Shown: piece by piece, positions 1 through 8,637 of the stretch
How the letters are laid out: each line of letters opens with the position of its first letter
How positions within the stretch are numbered: position 1 is the first letter of the stretch
DNA from: Mycobacterium sp. JS623
Lineage (GTDB): Bacteria; Actinomycetota; Actinomycetes; Mycobacteriales; Mycobacteriaceae
Direction: 5' to 3'
Assembly (NCBI RefSeq): GCF_000328565.1
Contig: NC_019966.1
Span: forward strand, 124,001 to 188,000
DNA length: 64,000 nucleotides
Made by a program: the position numbers and the translations under genes
The notes under the pieces: model-generated
The model's database searches: none
Told to the model about the DNA's origin: nothing
What the model saw: the letters and a program-made list of their open reading frames with translations, nothing else

Positions 1-98
1 ACGTCATGGCTGGCCCGCATGGGATTGGCCGACGCGCCGACGATCGCGACCGTGCGCGTGTCGCGCAGGATCTGTTCGATGTCCGGCGCGTGCGACAT
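1..98 (-). CDS. CoA-binding (YccU-like) protein, N-terminal fragment
   Basis: About 32 residues are visible; the rest lies beyond the left edge. The peptide starts MSHAPDIEQILRDTRTVAIV and continues into GASANPMRASHDV. This is the first beta strand and glycine-rich loop of the CoA-binding Rossmann fold found in small YccU-type proteins and in succinyl-CoA ligase alpha subunits. The ATG lies 2 nt after the stop of the preceding gene on the same strand, so it is probably the last member of the mmpL11 operon. The function of stand-alone members of this family is poorly defined. The family call rests only on the N-terminal motif. Confidence 0.7.
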   Translation of the reverse strand, partial: MSHAPDIEQILRDTRTVAIVGASANPMRASHD

Positions 99-100
99 GG

Positions 101-622
101 TCAGTGGCGTTGATCCCGAATCTTGGCGAACCGGTCGGACAGCCGGCGCATCCGGATCATCAGTGAGGCAGGCGGACTCGTCGTTCCTTCGAGATATGCT
201 TTGAAATCCTCGCCGGGCACGCCAATGCGCGAGGCGAACTCGTTAGGGCCCAGACCCGATCGCTCCAGCAATGCCTGCACATGGCGGCCGACTTCGGCGC
301 GCTCGTTGGCCTCGAGATGCTCGCGGGTGCGGATCAGCACCTCCGACAGCGCCTTCGAAACCCCGTACGGCCGTGCGGTTTCCAGTACTTCCTCGACCTG
401 GCGCGCGGTCCTGCCGTACGGATCACGTTTGATCGCGACGACGATGCGCTGCCATACCGTCAAGTCATCGGTCTCCAGCGCCGCGCGAATCGCGGAGGTC
501 GGCCAGAACTCGACGGGCCGATCGTCGATCGCCGGCTTGCGGGCATTCCTCGGCGCAGGGGCTCGCGTCGGGCCGGCGACTGCATCGCGGTGCGCGTCCC
601 GAATGTCGGGTGCCAACGTCAC
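101..622 (-). CDS. Conserved hypothetical protein (Rv0201c-like), C-terminal HTH-like helices
   Basis: This 173-aa cytoplasmic protein has no signal peptide or membrane segment. The C-terminal part (about residues 115-165) reads like an Xre-type helix-turn-helix: LLERSGLGPNEFASRIGVP followed by a final helical stretch. The middle is helical and charged. The GTG start overlaps the mmpL11 stop as GTGA, which indicates translational coupling. In M. tuberculosis the gene directly downstream of mmpL11 is a protein of the same size (Rv0201c), so position supports orthology. Whether it binds DNA is inference from the helix pattern alone. Confidence 0.75.
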   Translation of the reverse strand: MTLAPDIRDAHRDAVAGPTRAPAPRNARKPAIDDRPVEFWPTSAIRAALETDDLTVWQRIVVAIKRDPYGRTARQVEEVLETARPYGVSKALSEVLIRTREHLEANERAEVGRHVQALLERSGLGPNEFASRIGVPGEDFKAYLEGTTSPPASLMIRMRRLSDRFAKIRDQRH

Positions 623-3531
623 CTCGCCTCCTCAAGCATCGCTACCGCCACCGACAGGCAGCGCTCTCTGACCTTGGCCCAATCAGCCTCCGCCTCCGGG
701 CCCGACATCCTGGTGTCGTGCTCGTCCGACGGTTGCGGATCGGCCAGGCGGCGTACCAACTGGGTGGCGACCCATTGTTTTCTCGAGCGGTCTCCACAGT
801 AGTACCGGTCCATTGACGCGAGCACCACAGCGGCAGTGTGAGTCTCCATGGAGTCGACCAATTCGGCAAACTCGGCAAAATCCCTGGTCGTGTTTCGGCA
901 CATGACCAGGTAGCTCTTCAGCCGCAGCGTCTCCGCGCCGGTCGGAACCTGCAGCCGGTCACCCGTCGGCAGTTGCACGTTGGTGGTCTCCACCGGGCTG
1001 CTCCGCGCCACCGGCGCGCGCTCGGAGTCGGCCTCGGTCTCCAGCGCATCCAGGGCCACCGACAGCCTGCCCCGCCAGATGGTCACCGGATGCATCTCGG
1101 TCGGGCTGTGCGGCCCGGGCTTTCCGTTCTTCTTCACACCGTTCCCGTTCGTCGCGCCGTTGCGGGGTGCGCCACCGTTGACAATCGCAGGCATCGGCTG
1201 CGTGACGGGAGCGACGCCGAGCGCGAGTGGGTCGGCGACGGTAATCGTATCGGGCGCAAGGCTTTTCAGTCTGGCCGCAGACTTGACCACCATGCGAAGA
1301 TCCGAGCCGGTCGGCCCTAGCGACGAGATGTCGTCGGGGATGATGACCAGGTCGGGCAGGTCGACCTTCGGGATCGGCTTCTCGAAGTCCACCGACGGCA
1401 GGATGCGCGCCAGCCAGCGCGGCAGCCACCAGTTCCATTCGTCGAACATCGCCATCAGCGCAGGCACCAGTACGAGCCGGACCACCGTGGCGTCGACTGC
1501 GATCGCGACCGCACAGGCGACACCCAGCTGCGCGACCAGCGGCATGCCCGCGAACGCGAAGCCGATGAACACCGCGATCATGATCAGTGCGGCGCTGGTG
1601 ATCGTGCGTGCGCTGGTGCTCACCCCGTACGCGACGGCGTCGCGAGTGTTCTTGGTCTGCAGGAAGCGCTCGCGGATGCGGGTCAGCAGGAAGATCTCGT
1701 AGTCCATCGACAGGCCGAACGTCATGGCCAGCACCAGCGGCGGAATCGTGCTGTCCAGCGACGAGATCGGCTTGAAGCCCAGATCTTCCAGCCAGCCCCA
1801 CTGGAAGACGGCTACCAGGCTGCCGTAGGCGGCGGCCACCGACAGCACCGTCATCAGGACGCCCTTGAACGCCAGGAACACCGAGCGGATCGAGATCAGC
1901 AGCATCACGAACGCGATCAGCGCAACGAACCCGAACACCATCGGCTGCGTCTTCGACACCCGATCGTCGAAGTCCTTGATCAGCGCTGTCGGCCCGCCAA
2001 CGTCGATGCGCGCTCCTGTGTCAGTCTGCGGCAGCTGGGCGCGCATCCAGTCGACGGTGTCGCGCGCGCCCATGTCCTCGGGATCCACCGACAGCACGGC
2101 CGACAACAGCGCACGCCGGTAGTCGTCGCCGAAGACCGGCGGCGACACCGTCACCACGTGGGGTCCCTGCGCCATCTTCTGGCGCACCGCCTCGAGCGCC
2201 GGCTGTTTCGCGGCCGCCGAGGCTGCGTTGCCATCGGGGAACGTCACCAGCACACGCACCGGTCCGAGCGCGCCGGGCCCCAACGCCTCGGCGGCCGCGT
2301 TCACGCCGCCGCGGATCTCATGCGTCGGCTCGAACTGGCGCTGCATGCTGTTGCCGAGAACCATCGAGAACGCCGGCGCGGCAAGGGTCAACAGGAATGC
2401 CGCGGCCAGCAGGGCCGACACCCACGGCCGGCGCATCACCCATCCGGTCCACCGACTCCAGAACCGCGACTGCGTGCTCTCGACGCGGCGTGACCAATGC
2501 AGATACGACGACCGCTTGGCCGCGGCCCGGCCGAACGTCGCGAGCACAGCCGGCGTCAATGTGGTCGACGTCAACACCGCCACAGCGACAGCGAGGATGG
2601 CGCCGGTCGCCATCGACTGCAGCACCGGGGTGTTGATCAGATAGATGCCGGTGACGGAGGCGATCACCGTCAGGCCGGACAGCACGACGGCCAAACCGGA
2701 GGTGGCCATCGCCGCATCGGCGGCTTGTTGGGGATCGCGGCCGGCCCGCAGTTCCTCGCGGAACCGCATGAGAATAAATAGTGAATAGTCGATGGCCAGC
2801 GCGATGCCGAACATCGACACCGTCGACGTGACGAACACCGACATCGTGGTGTACATCGACAGCAGATAGACCAGCCCCATGGTCACCACGACCGTGCAGA
2901 TGCCCAGGACCAGCGGCATGGCCGCGGCCGCCAGCGAGCCGAACACCGCGAGCAAAACAATCAGGACGATCGGAAGGTTCCACTGTTCGGCCTGCGCAAT
3001 GTCGTGCTTGGTGGCCAGCGTCGCGGCCGCGCCGAGCGCGCCCTGCCCGATGACGTAGAGCTTGACCTTGCCGTTCTCGATCTCGCCGGGTTGATCGCCG
3101 GTGATGCCGACCTTCTGCCGTAGTTGTTTCGCGACGTCGACGGCGCCGGTGTTGTTGAAGTCCAGCTGCAGAGTGACGACGTACGGGCGGTCTGGCTGAG
3201 GCGGTGGCTGCTGCGGGTTGGGTGCCACCTTGACGCTGGGTACCTCGGCGGCGATGCGCTCGAGTTGGGCCACGGCCGCGGTCATGTCTTCGAACGAGGC
3301 ATCCGCGCGTGGGGCTGCGACCAGGGCCAATGGGGAGGCGCCCTGGCCGGGAAAGTGTTGCTCGAGCTCGCGCTGAACGTGCAGCGACTGGGATCCTTCG
3401 ACTTCGAATCCGCCGCCGGTGAGGTTGCCGGATTGGTTCATCGCCAGATAAATGGAGGGAACCAATAAAAGCAGCCAGACCGCGAAGACCGCCCAGCGAT
3501 ATCTGCGCAGGTTGCTGCTCAAGCGCATCAT
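619..3531 (-). CDS. mmpL11: MmpL11, RND-family lipid transporter
   Basis: This 970-aa MmpL/RND inner-membrane transporter consists of two halves, each with a first transmembrane helix, a large periplasmic loop and a bundle of further helices. The proton-relay Asp-Tyr pairs are visible in both halves (GIALAIDYSLFIL and GLSMDYEIFLLTR). A cytoplasmic C-terminal tail of about 250 residues follows. Length and neighbours (Rv0201c-like downstream, haemophores divergent upstream) match M. tuberculosis MmpL11. That protein exports monomeromycolyl diacylglycerol and mycolate wax esters, and has been linked to haem uptake. Two ATG codons are adjacent at the start; I kept the first. No strong Shine-Dalgarno sequence is seen. 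Confidence 0.93.
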   Translation of the reverse strand: MMRLSSNLRRYRWAVFAVWLLLLVPSIYLAMNQSGNLTGGGFEVEGSQSLHVQRELEQHFPGQGASPLALVAAPRADASFEDMTAAVAQLERIAAEVPSVKVAPNPQQPPPQPDRPYVVTLQLDFNNTGAVDVAKQLRQKVGITGDQPGEIENGKVKLYVIGQGALGAAATLATKHDIAQAEQWNLPIVLIVLLAVFGSLAAAAMPLVLGICTVVVTMGLVYLLSMYTTMSVFVTSTVSMFGIALAIDYSLFILMRFREELRAGRDPQQAADAAMATSGLAVVLSGLTVIASVTGIYLINTPVLQSMATGAILAVAVAVLTSTTLTPAVLATFGRAAAKRSSYLHWSRRVESTQSRFWSRWTGWVMRRPWVSALLAAAFLLTLAAPAFSMVLGNSMQRQFEPTHEIRGGVNAAAEALGPGALGPVRVLVTFPDGNAASAAAKQPALEAVRQKMAQGPHVVTVSPPVFGDDYRRALLSAVLSVDPEDMGARDTVDWMRAQLPQTDTGARIDVGGPTALIKDFDDRVSKTQPMVFGFVALIAFVMLLISIRSVFLAFKGVLMTVLSVAAAYGSLVAVFQWGWLEDLGFKPISSLDSTIPPLVLAMTFGLSMDYEIFLLTRIRERFLQTKNTRDAVAYGVSTSARTITSAALIMIAVFIGFAFAGMPLVAQLGVACAVAIAVDATVVRLVLVPALMAMFDEWNWWLPRWLARILPSVDFEKPIPKVDLPDLVIIPDDISSLGPTGSDLRMVVKSAARLKSLAPDTITVADPLALGVAPVTQPMPAIVNGGAPRNGATNGNGVKKNGKPGPHSPTEMHPVTIWRGRLSVALDALETEADSERAPVARSSPVETTNVQLPTGDRLQVPTGAETLRLKSYLVMCRNTTRDFAEFAELVDSMETHTAAVVLASMDRYYCGDRSRKQWVATQLVRRLADPQPSDEHDTRMSGPEAEADWAKVRERCLSVAVAMLEEAR

Positions 3532-3846
3532 GAACTGCTGGATGGCGAACTCCCACTTTCTGCCCGGCGTTGCGAAGCTGAGCCTATATCAGCGTCGTGT
3601 AGGGTGGCCCGCCCTGAGCAACGCCTTAAGCAGCTCTAACTCAGCTCTCGCAATTAATCGGCTAAGCGTTACTTAAGCTGTGGACTTCCTGGTGTTCACC
3701 AGCATGTTTCTTCGCTGGATTGGCAGCGGTAGTGGCGTCGATGGCACTATGTGCGACAGGCCGTTTTGGGGTCGGGAACCCAACTGTCCGATTGCACGGT
3801 GTTTGCGGATGTGTCGAAAGCGTTCGCAAATCGTAAGGAGTTGTCC
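3532..3846. promoter_or_regulatory. 315-bp divergent promoter region between mmpL11 and the haemophore genes
   Basis: No convincing gene lies here. The region is more AT-rich than its surroundings. It holds two pairs of direct repeats with an 11-bp period: CAGCTCT at 3631 and 3642, and TAAGC at 3663 and 3674, the latter within the longer context of two CTTAAG hexamers. Tandem half-sites about one helical turn apart are typical targets of OmpR/PhoB-type response regulators, and one is encoded 1.3 kb away. A TTTGCG...CGCAAA inverted repeat lies close to the haemophore ribosome-binding site. Confidence 0.5.
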
Positions 3847-4404
3847 ATGAATTCGACTGCTAAAACGTTGCGCCGCAGCCTTTATGCGGTGTTCGCTGCG
3901 TCGGCAGCCGGTGGCGCAGTCGTGGCAGCGCTGGCCGTTCCCTCAGCAACCGCGGCCACAGATCCATGCGCGGCCAGTGAGCTGGCGAAGACCATCGGTT
4001 CGGTGGCCACCTCGACGGGCTACTACCTGGACTCGCATCCCCAAACAAACCAGGCGCTGACGACGATCTCGCAGCAGCAGGCCGGCCCGCAATCACTCGG
4101 CGCGGTCAAGGGCTACTTCGACGCCAACCCGCAGGCCGCCAAGGACATGCAGCAGTTGCAGCAGCCGCTGGTCTCGCTATCCGCCAGGTGCCGGCTTCCG
4201 ATCAGCCTGCCGCAGTTGATGGGCCTCATGCAGGCCGGGCAGCAGCAGGGCGGCGCTCTGCCCGCAGGTTTGCCAGGAGCTCTGCAGACGGCGCAGACGA
4301 TGGGCGCTGGCGGCACGACGCCGCCGACTTACCCGTCGCCCGCATCGGCTGGTACGCAGGGCGCCGGACCGCTGCCGGGGCCGTCGACGGTCGCCCCGCG
4401 TTAG
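3847..4404 (+). CDS. Secreted haemophore-like haem-binding protein (Rv0203 family), copy A
   Basis: This 185-aa precursor has a Sec signal peptide of about 36 residues (positive n-region, hydrophobic core, Ala-rich end before ATDPC). The mature domain is the mycobacterial haem-binding (MHB/haemophore) fold: an early Cys in DPCAASELAKTIGSVA, the YYLDSHPQTNQAL segment, and a second Cys in LSARCRLP that probably forms a disulfide. A low-complexity Gln/Gly/Pro/Thr tail of about 60 residues follows and is absent from the neighbouring copy. AAGGAG 7 nt upstream of the ATG decides the start over an in-frame alternative at 3751. Rv0203 carries extracellular haem to MmpL3/MmpL11, which fits the neighbourhood. 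Confidence 0.85.
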   Translation: MNSTAKTLRRSLYAVFAASAAGGAVVAALAVPSATAATDPCAASELAKTIGSVATSTGYYLDSHPQTNQALTTISQQQAGPQSLGAVKGYFDANPQAAKDMQQLQQPLVSLSARCRLPISLPQLMGLMQAGQQQGGALPAGLPGALQTAQTMGAGGTTPPTYPSPASAGTQGAGPLPGPSTVAPR

Positions 4405-4566
4405 CGTAGGACGACACTCAGAGACCGGAGTTGACCTGTGGTTTCAGACTTTCTCACGACTGGTTGAGCGCAAGGCAAGAAAGTCAGCACCCTTTCTGCT
4501 TAGCTTTTGAATTGTCGGAACCGCTCGTGGTTCTCGCCTCTCCACTTCGTCTGAAGGAGCCTGTCC

Positions 4567-4950
4567 ATGTTGCTCTCGGCCCGTACCGCGCGGCGTGCGG
4601 TAGCTGGCGTGGTCGGCACCGGTGCGATTGCCGGTGCGATGTTGTTTGGTGCCCTGCCCTCGGCGATGGCCGACGATCCGGCCAAGAACCCGCCGAACTG
4701 CACGGCCGCCGACCTGGCCGGCGTGGCTTCGGGTGTCTCGGCGTCGACCTCGGCGTACCTCTTCACGCATCCGGATGTGAACTGGTTCTTCACCAGTCTC
4801 GAGGGGCTGCCCCGTGACCAGGTCCGCACCGAGGTGAAGAATTATCTGGACCAGAATCCGCAGACCAAGGCCGATCTGACTGGGATCCGCCAGCCTCTGG
4901 TCGATTTGAAGAACCGCTGCGGTTCAGCACCGGCACCAGCGATTCCGTAA
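4567..4950 (+). CDS. Secreted haemophore-like haem-binding protein (Rv0203 family), copy B
   Basis: This 127-aa precursor has a signal peptide ending near SAMADDP. The mature MHB domain shows the same landmarks as copy [16 protein letters not shown], the [13 protein letters not shown] segment in which HP and N are conserved, a KNYLDQNPQ helix, and a second Cys in LKNRCGS. It lacks the long C-terminal tail of copy A. AAGGAG precedes the start, and the sequence around the start (TGTCCATG) is the same as in copy A, so the pair looks like a tandem duplication. The stop lies 5 bp before the response-regulator start, implying one transcript with the two-component system. Confidence 0.85.
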   Translation: MLLSARTARRAVAGVVGTGAIAGAMLFGALPSAMADDPAKNPPNCTAADLAGVASGVSASTSAYLFTHPDVNWFFTSLEGLPRDQVRTEVKNYLDQNPQTKADLTGIRQPLVDLKNRCGSAPAPAIP

Positions 4951-4955
4951 TCCGC

Positions 4956-5675
4956 GTGCGGGTTGGTGAATCGCCCGCGCAGGAGAGCGCGAGCCGCACG
5001 GTGTTGATGGTCGACGACGACCCCGACGTAAGAACATCCGTCGCCCGCGGACTGCGGCATTCGGGTTTCGACGTCCGGGTCGCTGCGACCGGTAAAGAGG
5101 CGCTGCGGCTGCTGTCGAACGAATCGCATGACGCGCTGGTTCTGGATGTACAAATGCCAGAGCTCGACGGGGTCGCGGTGGTGACTGCGTTGCGTGCGTT
5201 GGGTAATGACATCCCGATCTGCGTGCTGTCCGCTCGCGACACGGTCAACGACCGGATCGCGGGCCTGGAGGCCGGTGCCGACGATTACCTGACCAAGCCG
5301 TTCGATCTGGGCGAGTTGGTGGCGCGGTTGCACGCCCTGCTGCGGCGGGCCAGCCATTCGGATCAACAGTCCGACACGATGACGGTCGGGCCGTTGACCA
5401 TCGACACCGCGCGCCGGCTGGTGTTCGTCGACGGCGAGCGAGTCGACCTGACCAAGCGGGAGTTCGACCTGCTGGCGGTGCTGGCCGAGAATGCCGGGGT
5501 GGTGTTGTCGCGGCAGCGGCTACTCGAATTGGTGTGGGGCTACGACTTCGACGTCGACACCAACGTGGCCGATGTGTTCATCTCCTACCTGCGGCGCAAG
5601 CTCGAACGCGACGGCCTGCCAAGGGTTATCCATACCGTTCGCGGGATCGGGTACGTGCTGCGAGACGAGCCGTAG
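4956..5675 (+). CDS. PrrA-type response regulator (OmpR family)
   Basis: This 239-aa protein has an N-terminal receiver domain with the acidic pair in LMVDDDPDV, phospho-acceptor Asp64 in [12 protein letters not shown] and the conserved Lys in [13 protein letters not shown]-terminal winged helix follows ([15 protein letters not shown] ... [23 protein letters not shown]). The sequence closely resembles mycobacterial PrrA over its full length. The start is GTG at 4956. An in-frame GTG at 5001 has AGGAG upstream but would remove the normal N-terminal residues. It precedes its kinase by 37 bp and follows haemophore B by 5 bp. I infer it responds to envelope or haem status and may act on the 11-bp repeats at 3631-3678. 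Confidence 0.88.
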   Translation: MRVGESPAQESASRTVLMVDDDPDVRTSVARGLRHSGFDVRVAATGKEALRLLSNESHDALVLDVQMPELDGVAVVTALRALGNDIPICVLSARDTVNDRIAGLEAGADDYLTKPFDLGELVARLHALLRRASHSDQQSDTMTVGPLTIDTARRLVFVDGERVDLTKREFDLLAVLAENAGVVLSRQRLLELVWGYDFDVDTNVADVFISYLRRKLERDGLPRVIHTVRGIGYVLRDEP

Positions 5676-5712
5676 GTGAGTCGAGCATCGGGCACAGTGG
5701 TGAGTCCCTGAA

Positions 5713-7050
5713 ATGCGTTTGCCGCGGTTCCTGCGGTCCGCCTCGTTGCGCACCCGAGTGGCGATTGCGTCGGCCGCTGCCGCGTCCGCGGTGGTCGCCG
5801 TGTTCACCATCCTCACCTCGGTGGTGCTCGCGAATAACGATGCGGCGCAACTAGATCGGCGACTCGACTCGATCGTCGACGCCAGTATCAACCCGAACGA
5901 AGTTCAGGATCCCCGCCGTGGCGTGCTCACCACCGGGCGGTCCAAGTCGACCGGCCAGGTGATGTTTCAGCGCGGCCTGCAACTGCCGCCCTTACCGCTG
6001 GGCAGCGCGAACGTCGAAGTGAACGGCGTCGAGTACCGCGTGCGCACCGTCGCCGTCGACCAACAGGGCGGCGTGATGATGTCGGTCGGCATTCGCGCGG
6101 ACAGTATCCTGTTGAACCGCGCCAGGATTCCGCTGTACACGGCCGTCGGAGTCGTGACCGTGTTGATTGCGGCCGGTCTCGGCTGGCTGCTGGCCGGCCC
6201 CGCGATACGTCCGCTGCGCCGCCTGACCGAGCACACCAAACAGCTCGGCGAGGACGCCCAGGAGATGCCCGAAGTGCGCGGTGTGCGCGAGGCCGAGGAT
6301 CTGTCCGAGGCGATGTCGGCGATGCTGAGCAGGTTGGCCGCCGCTCAGCGAGCGACCACCAATTCACTGCAGGCGGCGCAGGATTTCGCAGCCAATGCCG
6401 CACACGAACTACGCACACCACTGACGGCGATGCGCGCCGACCTCGACACCCTGCGGATCCACGATCTGCCGGATGACGAGAGAGCCGAAGTGGTGCAAGA
6501 CCTTTCGCGCGCGCAACGCCGCGTTGAGGCGATCATCACCGCGCTCGGTCAGCTGGCATCCGGTCAGCTGGCGCAGGTCGAAGACCGCGAGCTCATCGAC
6601 ATCACCGACATGCTCGACCGGGTCGCGCGCGAGAACATGCGCACCGCGAGCGGCGTCGAGATCGAGGTCGAGGCCGCCGACGATCTCGCGCCGATCTGGG
6701 GTTGGCCGGGCGGACTGCGGCTCGCAGTCGACAACTTGGTGCGCAACGCGGTGACACACGGCCAGGCGACGCGAATTGTGTTGGCGGCACGTAGATTTGC
6801 CCATATGCTGACGATCGTCGTCGACGACAACGGCCGTGGCCTGCCGGAGGAGGAGTATCAAGCCGTGCTGGGCCGGTTCTCCCGCGGCAGCAACGCGGCA
6901 CCGGGTGGGTCCGGGTTGGGCCTGGCGCTGGTGGCGCAGCAGGCCGCCTTGCACGGCGGGCGCATCGAACTGTCCAACGGCCCGCTCGGCGGATTGCGTG
7001 CAACCCTGACTATCTCGACTTCGCCTGAGCTGCCTTCGGATTCGGACTAA
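5713..7050 (+). CDS. PrrB-type membrane sensor histidine kinase
   Basis: This 445-aa protein has a transmembrane helix at about residues 15-37, an extracytoplasmic sensor domain of about 100 residues, a second helix near residues 138-162 and a HAMP linker. The dimerisation/phospho-acceptor motif is ANAAHELRTPLTAM, with His231. The HATPase domain has its N box (VDNLVRNAVTHG), G1 box (DDNGRGLPEEE) and G2 box (GSGLGLALVAQQ) intact. Overall similarity is to PrrB. It pairs with the response regulator upstream. Its stop overlaps the stop of the convergent DUF3054 gene by 4 bp. The signal sensed cannot be told from sequence. Confidence 0.88.
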   Translation: MRLPRFLRSASLRTRVAIASAAAASAVVAVFTILTSVVLANNDAAQLDRRLDSIVDASINPNEVQDPRRGVLTTGRSKSTGQVMFQRGLQLPPLPLGSANVEVNGVEYRVRTVAVDQQGGVMMSVGIRADSILLNRARIPLYTAVGVVTVLIAAGLGWLLAGPAIRPLRRLTEHTKQLGEDAQEMPEVRGVREAEDLSEAMSAMLSRLAAAQRATTNSLQAAQDFAANAAHELRTPLTAMRADLDTLRIHDLPDDERAEVVQDLSRAQRRVEAIITALGQLASGQLAQVEDRELIDITDMLDRVARENMRTASGVEIEVEAADDLAPIWGWPGGLRLAVDNLVRNAVTHGQATRIVLAARRFAHMLTIVVDDNGRGLPEEEYQAVLGRFSRGSNAAPGGSGLGLALVAQQAALHGGRIELSNGPLGGLRATLTISTSPELPSDSD

Positions 7051-7427
7051 CTTCTGTGCCGCAGCGCGGGCACGGCGCGCCATCCCAGCAGCAGCACCGC
7101 CGTCGCTATCGACGCCACCACCACAAAGCTCGTCTGCACGCCCGCCGATGTCGCCTTGCGCAGCAGCATTCCGACCACGACCGTACCGATCCACACGGCG
7201 ACGCCGGTGGGGATGACCGCGAACGGCCGTCGCCATCCGCCGATCAGCAGCCAACCGGCACCGGTGCCGGCCAGAAACGGCCACGCGGTCTGCGCGATGC
7301 CTGCGGCGGTCAATCCCTCGGCGTGGCTTCGGCGCCCGATCGTGGCGAACACGATCACACATACGATGTCAGCGAGTAGGGCGATCAGCGCGCGACCCAC
7401 CCCGCTGCGGGTGTCATCGGTTGGCAT
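7047..7427 (-). CDS. DUF3054 family membrane protein
   Basis: This 126-aa protein has four predicted hydrophobic segments (ALIALLADIVCVIVFATIG; a WPFLAGTGAGWLLIGG stretch; FAVIPTGVAVWIGTVVVGML; FVVVASIATAVLLLGW), matching the compact four-helix DUF3054 family of actinobacteria. No catalytic motif is visible and the function is unknown. The start overlaps the end of the upstream M23 gene by 14 bp, so it is the last gene of the Rv0204c-M23-DUF3054 operon. Confidence 0.75.
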   Translation of the reverse strand: MPTDDTRSGVGRALIALLADIVCVIVFATIGRRSHAEGLTAAGIAQTAWPFLAGTGAGWLLIGGWRRPFAVIPTGVAVWIGTVVVGMLLRKATSAGVQTSFVVVASIATAVLLLGWRAVPALRHRS

Positions 7428-8637
7428 AGCTCATCACATCCAGCACTAGTGGGCTGACGGCAGATTCATCGCGCGGGGTGAAACCGGGCTGCATCGCAGC
7501 GGGTTGGCCGGCCTGGAAGCCATCTTCGGCGTCGATCGACGTGATGCGACCGTCGAGGGTGAAGGACGACAGAACGAATGGCAGCCCGTTGGAGCGCAAC
7601 GGATCTGGGGTGCTCATGACGTGGAAATGGAGATGTGGCCCATCGGAGTTGCCACTGTTTCCGAGCAAGGCGATCACCTGTCCTGAGGTTAGCCGGTCGC
7701 CCAGCTTTACTTTGATGCTGCCCGGGCTCAAATGGGCGTACAGCGCGTAGTTTCCGTCACCGATGTCCTGCACAATGTGATTACCCGCGTATTGGTCAAG
7801 CGGCAAACCAGTCGGGTTGGTGCCGGCCACCTGTTCGGGTAGCCCGTCCAGGAGGCCGACGACGGGACCGTCGGCCACGGCGTGGATGTCGGCACCGAAA
7901 CCGGCATAGCTGTCCAGTTTCGCCTTGTCCCCGGTGAACAACCGTCCATCCGAAAGCAATTGCACATAGTCGATGGCAAATCGCTCGGCAGCCCATAGCT
8001 GTCCGTTCAGTGGATTCAGTGCCATCCGATGCGGCGTCATGTCGCAACAACTGTTGGCGGCCAACCAGTTTCGTCCTCGTAGTGGCGGCGTAATAACCGC
8101 AGGTTTGCGCATCTGCACGGTGATAGGCGCGACTGTCTCGGTGACGGTGGCGGGAAACAGCGGGGGCTGCGGTTGGGTCACCGAAACGCCGACCGCATGT
8201 AGCAGGTCTGTCGGAACTGTTGTACCGGAGTCCACTGCGACGTCAAGCCATACCACCGCGGACTGGCCCGGCCCGAATTTCGTTGTGGGCGTGGGATTTC
8301 CCAACACACGCGTCCAGTGCGCGAGCCGATCGCCCGCAAGGTGCAGCACTGTTCGGTCCCCAGCGCGCGCGTCGACCGAATTCAGCGTCACCTCCTGGTC
8401 GAGCACATTGGTCAACTGCAATTCGTAGGCCAGGTGCACCTTGCCGTCGGTTGCAGGCACGGCCACAGGCGCGGCGATGACGTTCGCCAGTAGCGGCGTC
8501 ACCACCGACGGGCCTGTGTCTGTAGCAGTACGTGGTACAGCCGAAGTGGTTGATGCCGGCGGGTTTTCAGTCGGCGAGGTGCATGCCACGACCAGCGCGG
8601 CGATCAGGGCGAGTGCTGCTGACGTCTGGCCGCGCAT
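7414..8637 (-). CDS. M23-family (LytM-like) lipoprotein
   Basis: This 407-aa protein has a lipoprotein signal peptide: Arg in the n-region, hydrophobic core, and lipobox VVAC with Cys19. It is predicted to be anchored on the outer face of the membrane. Residues 40-190 look like a beta-rich extracytoplasmic domain. The C-terminal half is an M23 peptidase fold with the HLHFHV zinc motif near the end. The usual first zinc site HxxxD appears as RFAID, with Arg replacing His. It may therefore be a non-catalytic LytM domain that regulates other peptidoglycan hydrolases, or belong to a variant M23 subgroup. Its ATG overlaps the stop of the Rv0204c homologue (TAATG). Confidence 0.82.
   Translation of the reverse strand: MRGQTSAALALIAALVVACTSPTENPPASTTSAVPRTATDTGPSVVTPLLANVIAAPVAVPATDGKVHLAYELQLTNVLDQEVTLNSVDARAGDRTVLHLAGDRLAHWTRVLGNPTPTTKFGPGQSAVVWLDVAVDSGTTVPTDLLHAVGVSVTQPQPPLFPATVTETVAPITVQMRKPAVITPPLRGRNWLAANSCCDMTPHRMALNPLNGQLWAAERFAIDYVQLLSDGRLFTGDKAKLDSYAGFGADIHAVADGPVVGLLDGLPEQVAGTNPTGLPLDQYAGNHIVQDIGDGNYALYAHLSPGSIKVKLGDRLTSGQVIALLGNSGNSDGPHLHFHVMSTPDPLRSNGLPFVLSSFTLDGRITSIDAEDGFQAGQPAAMQPGFTPRDESAVSPLVLDVMSYANR

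Noticed and set aside
3452..3676. 74-codon frame across the mmpL11 start and intergenic region
   Set aside because: Half of it is antisense to mmpL11 and the rest is the AT-richer promoter region.
7414..8637. Phage endolysin
   Set aside because: It has a lipoprotein signal and sits in a chromosomal membrane-protein operon, with no phage genes in the window.
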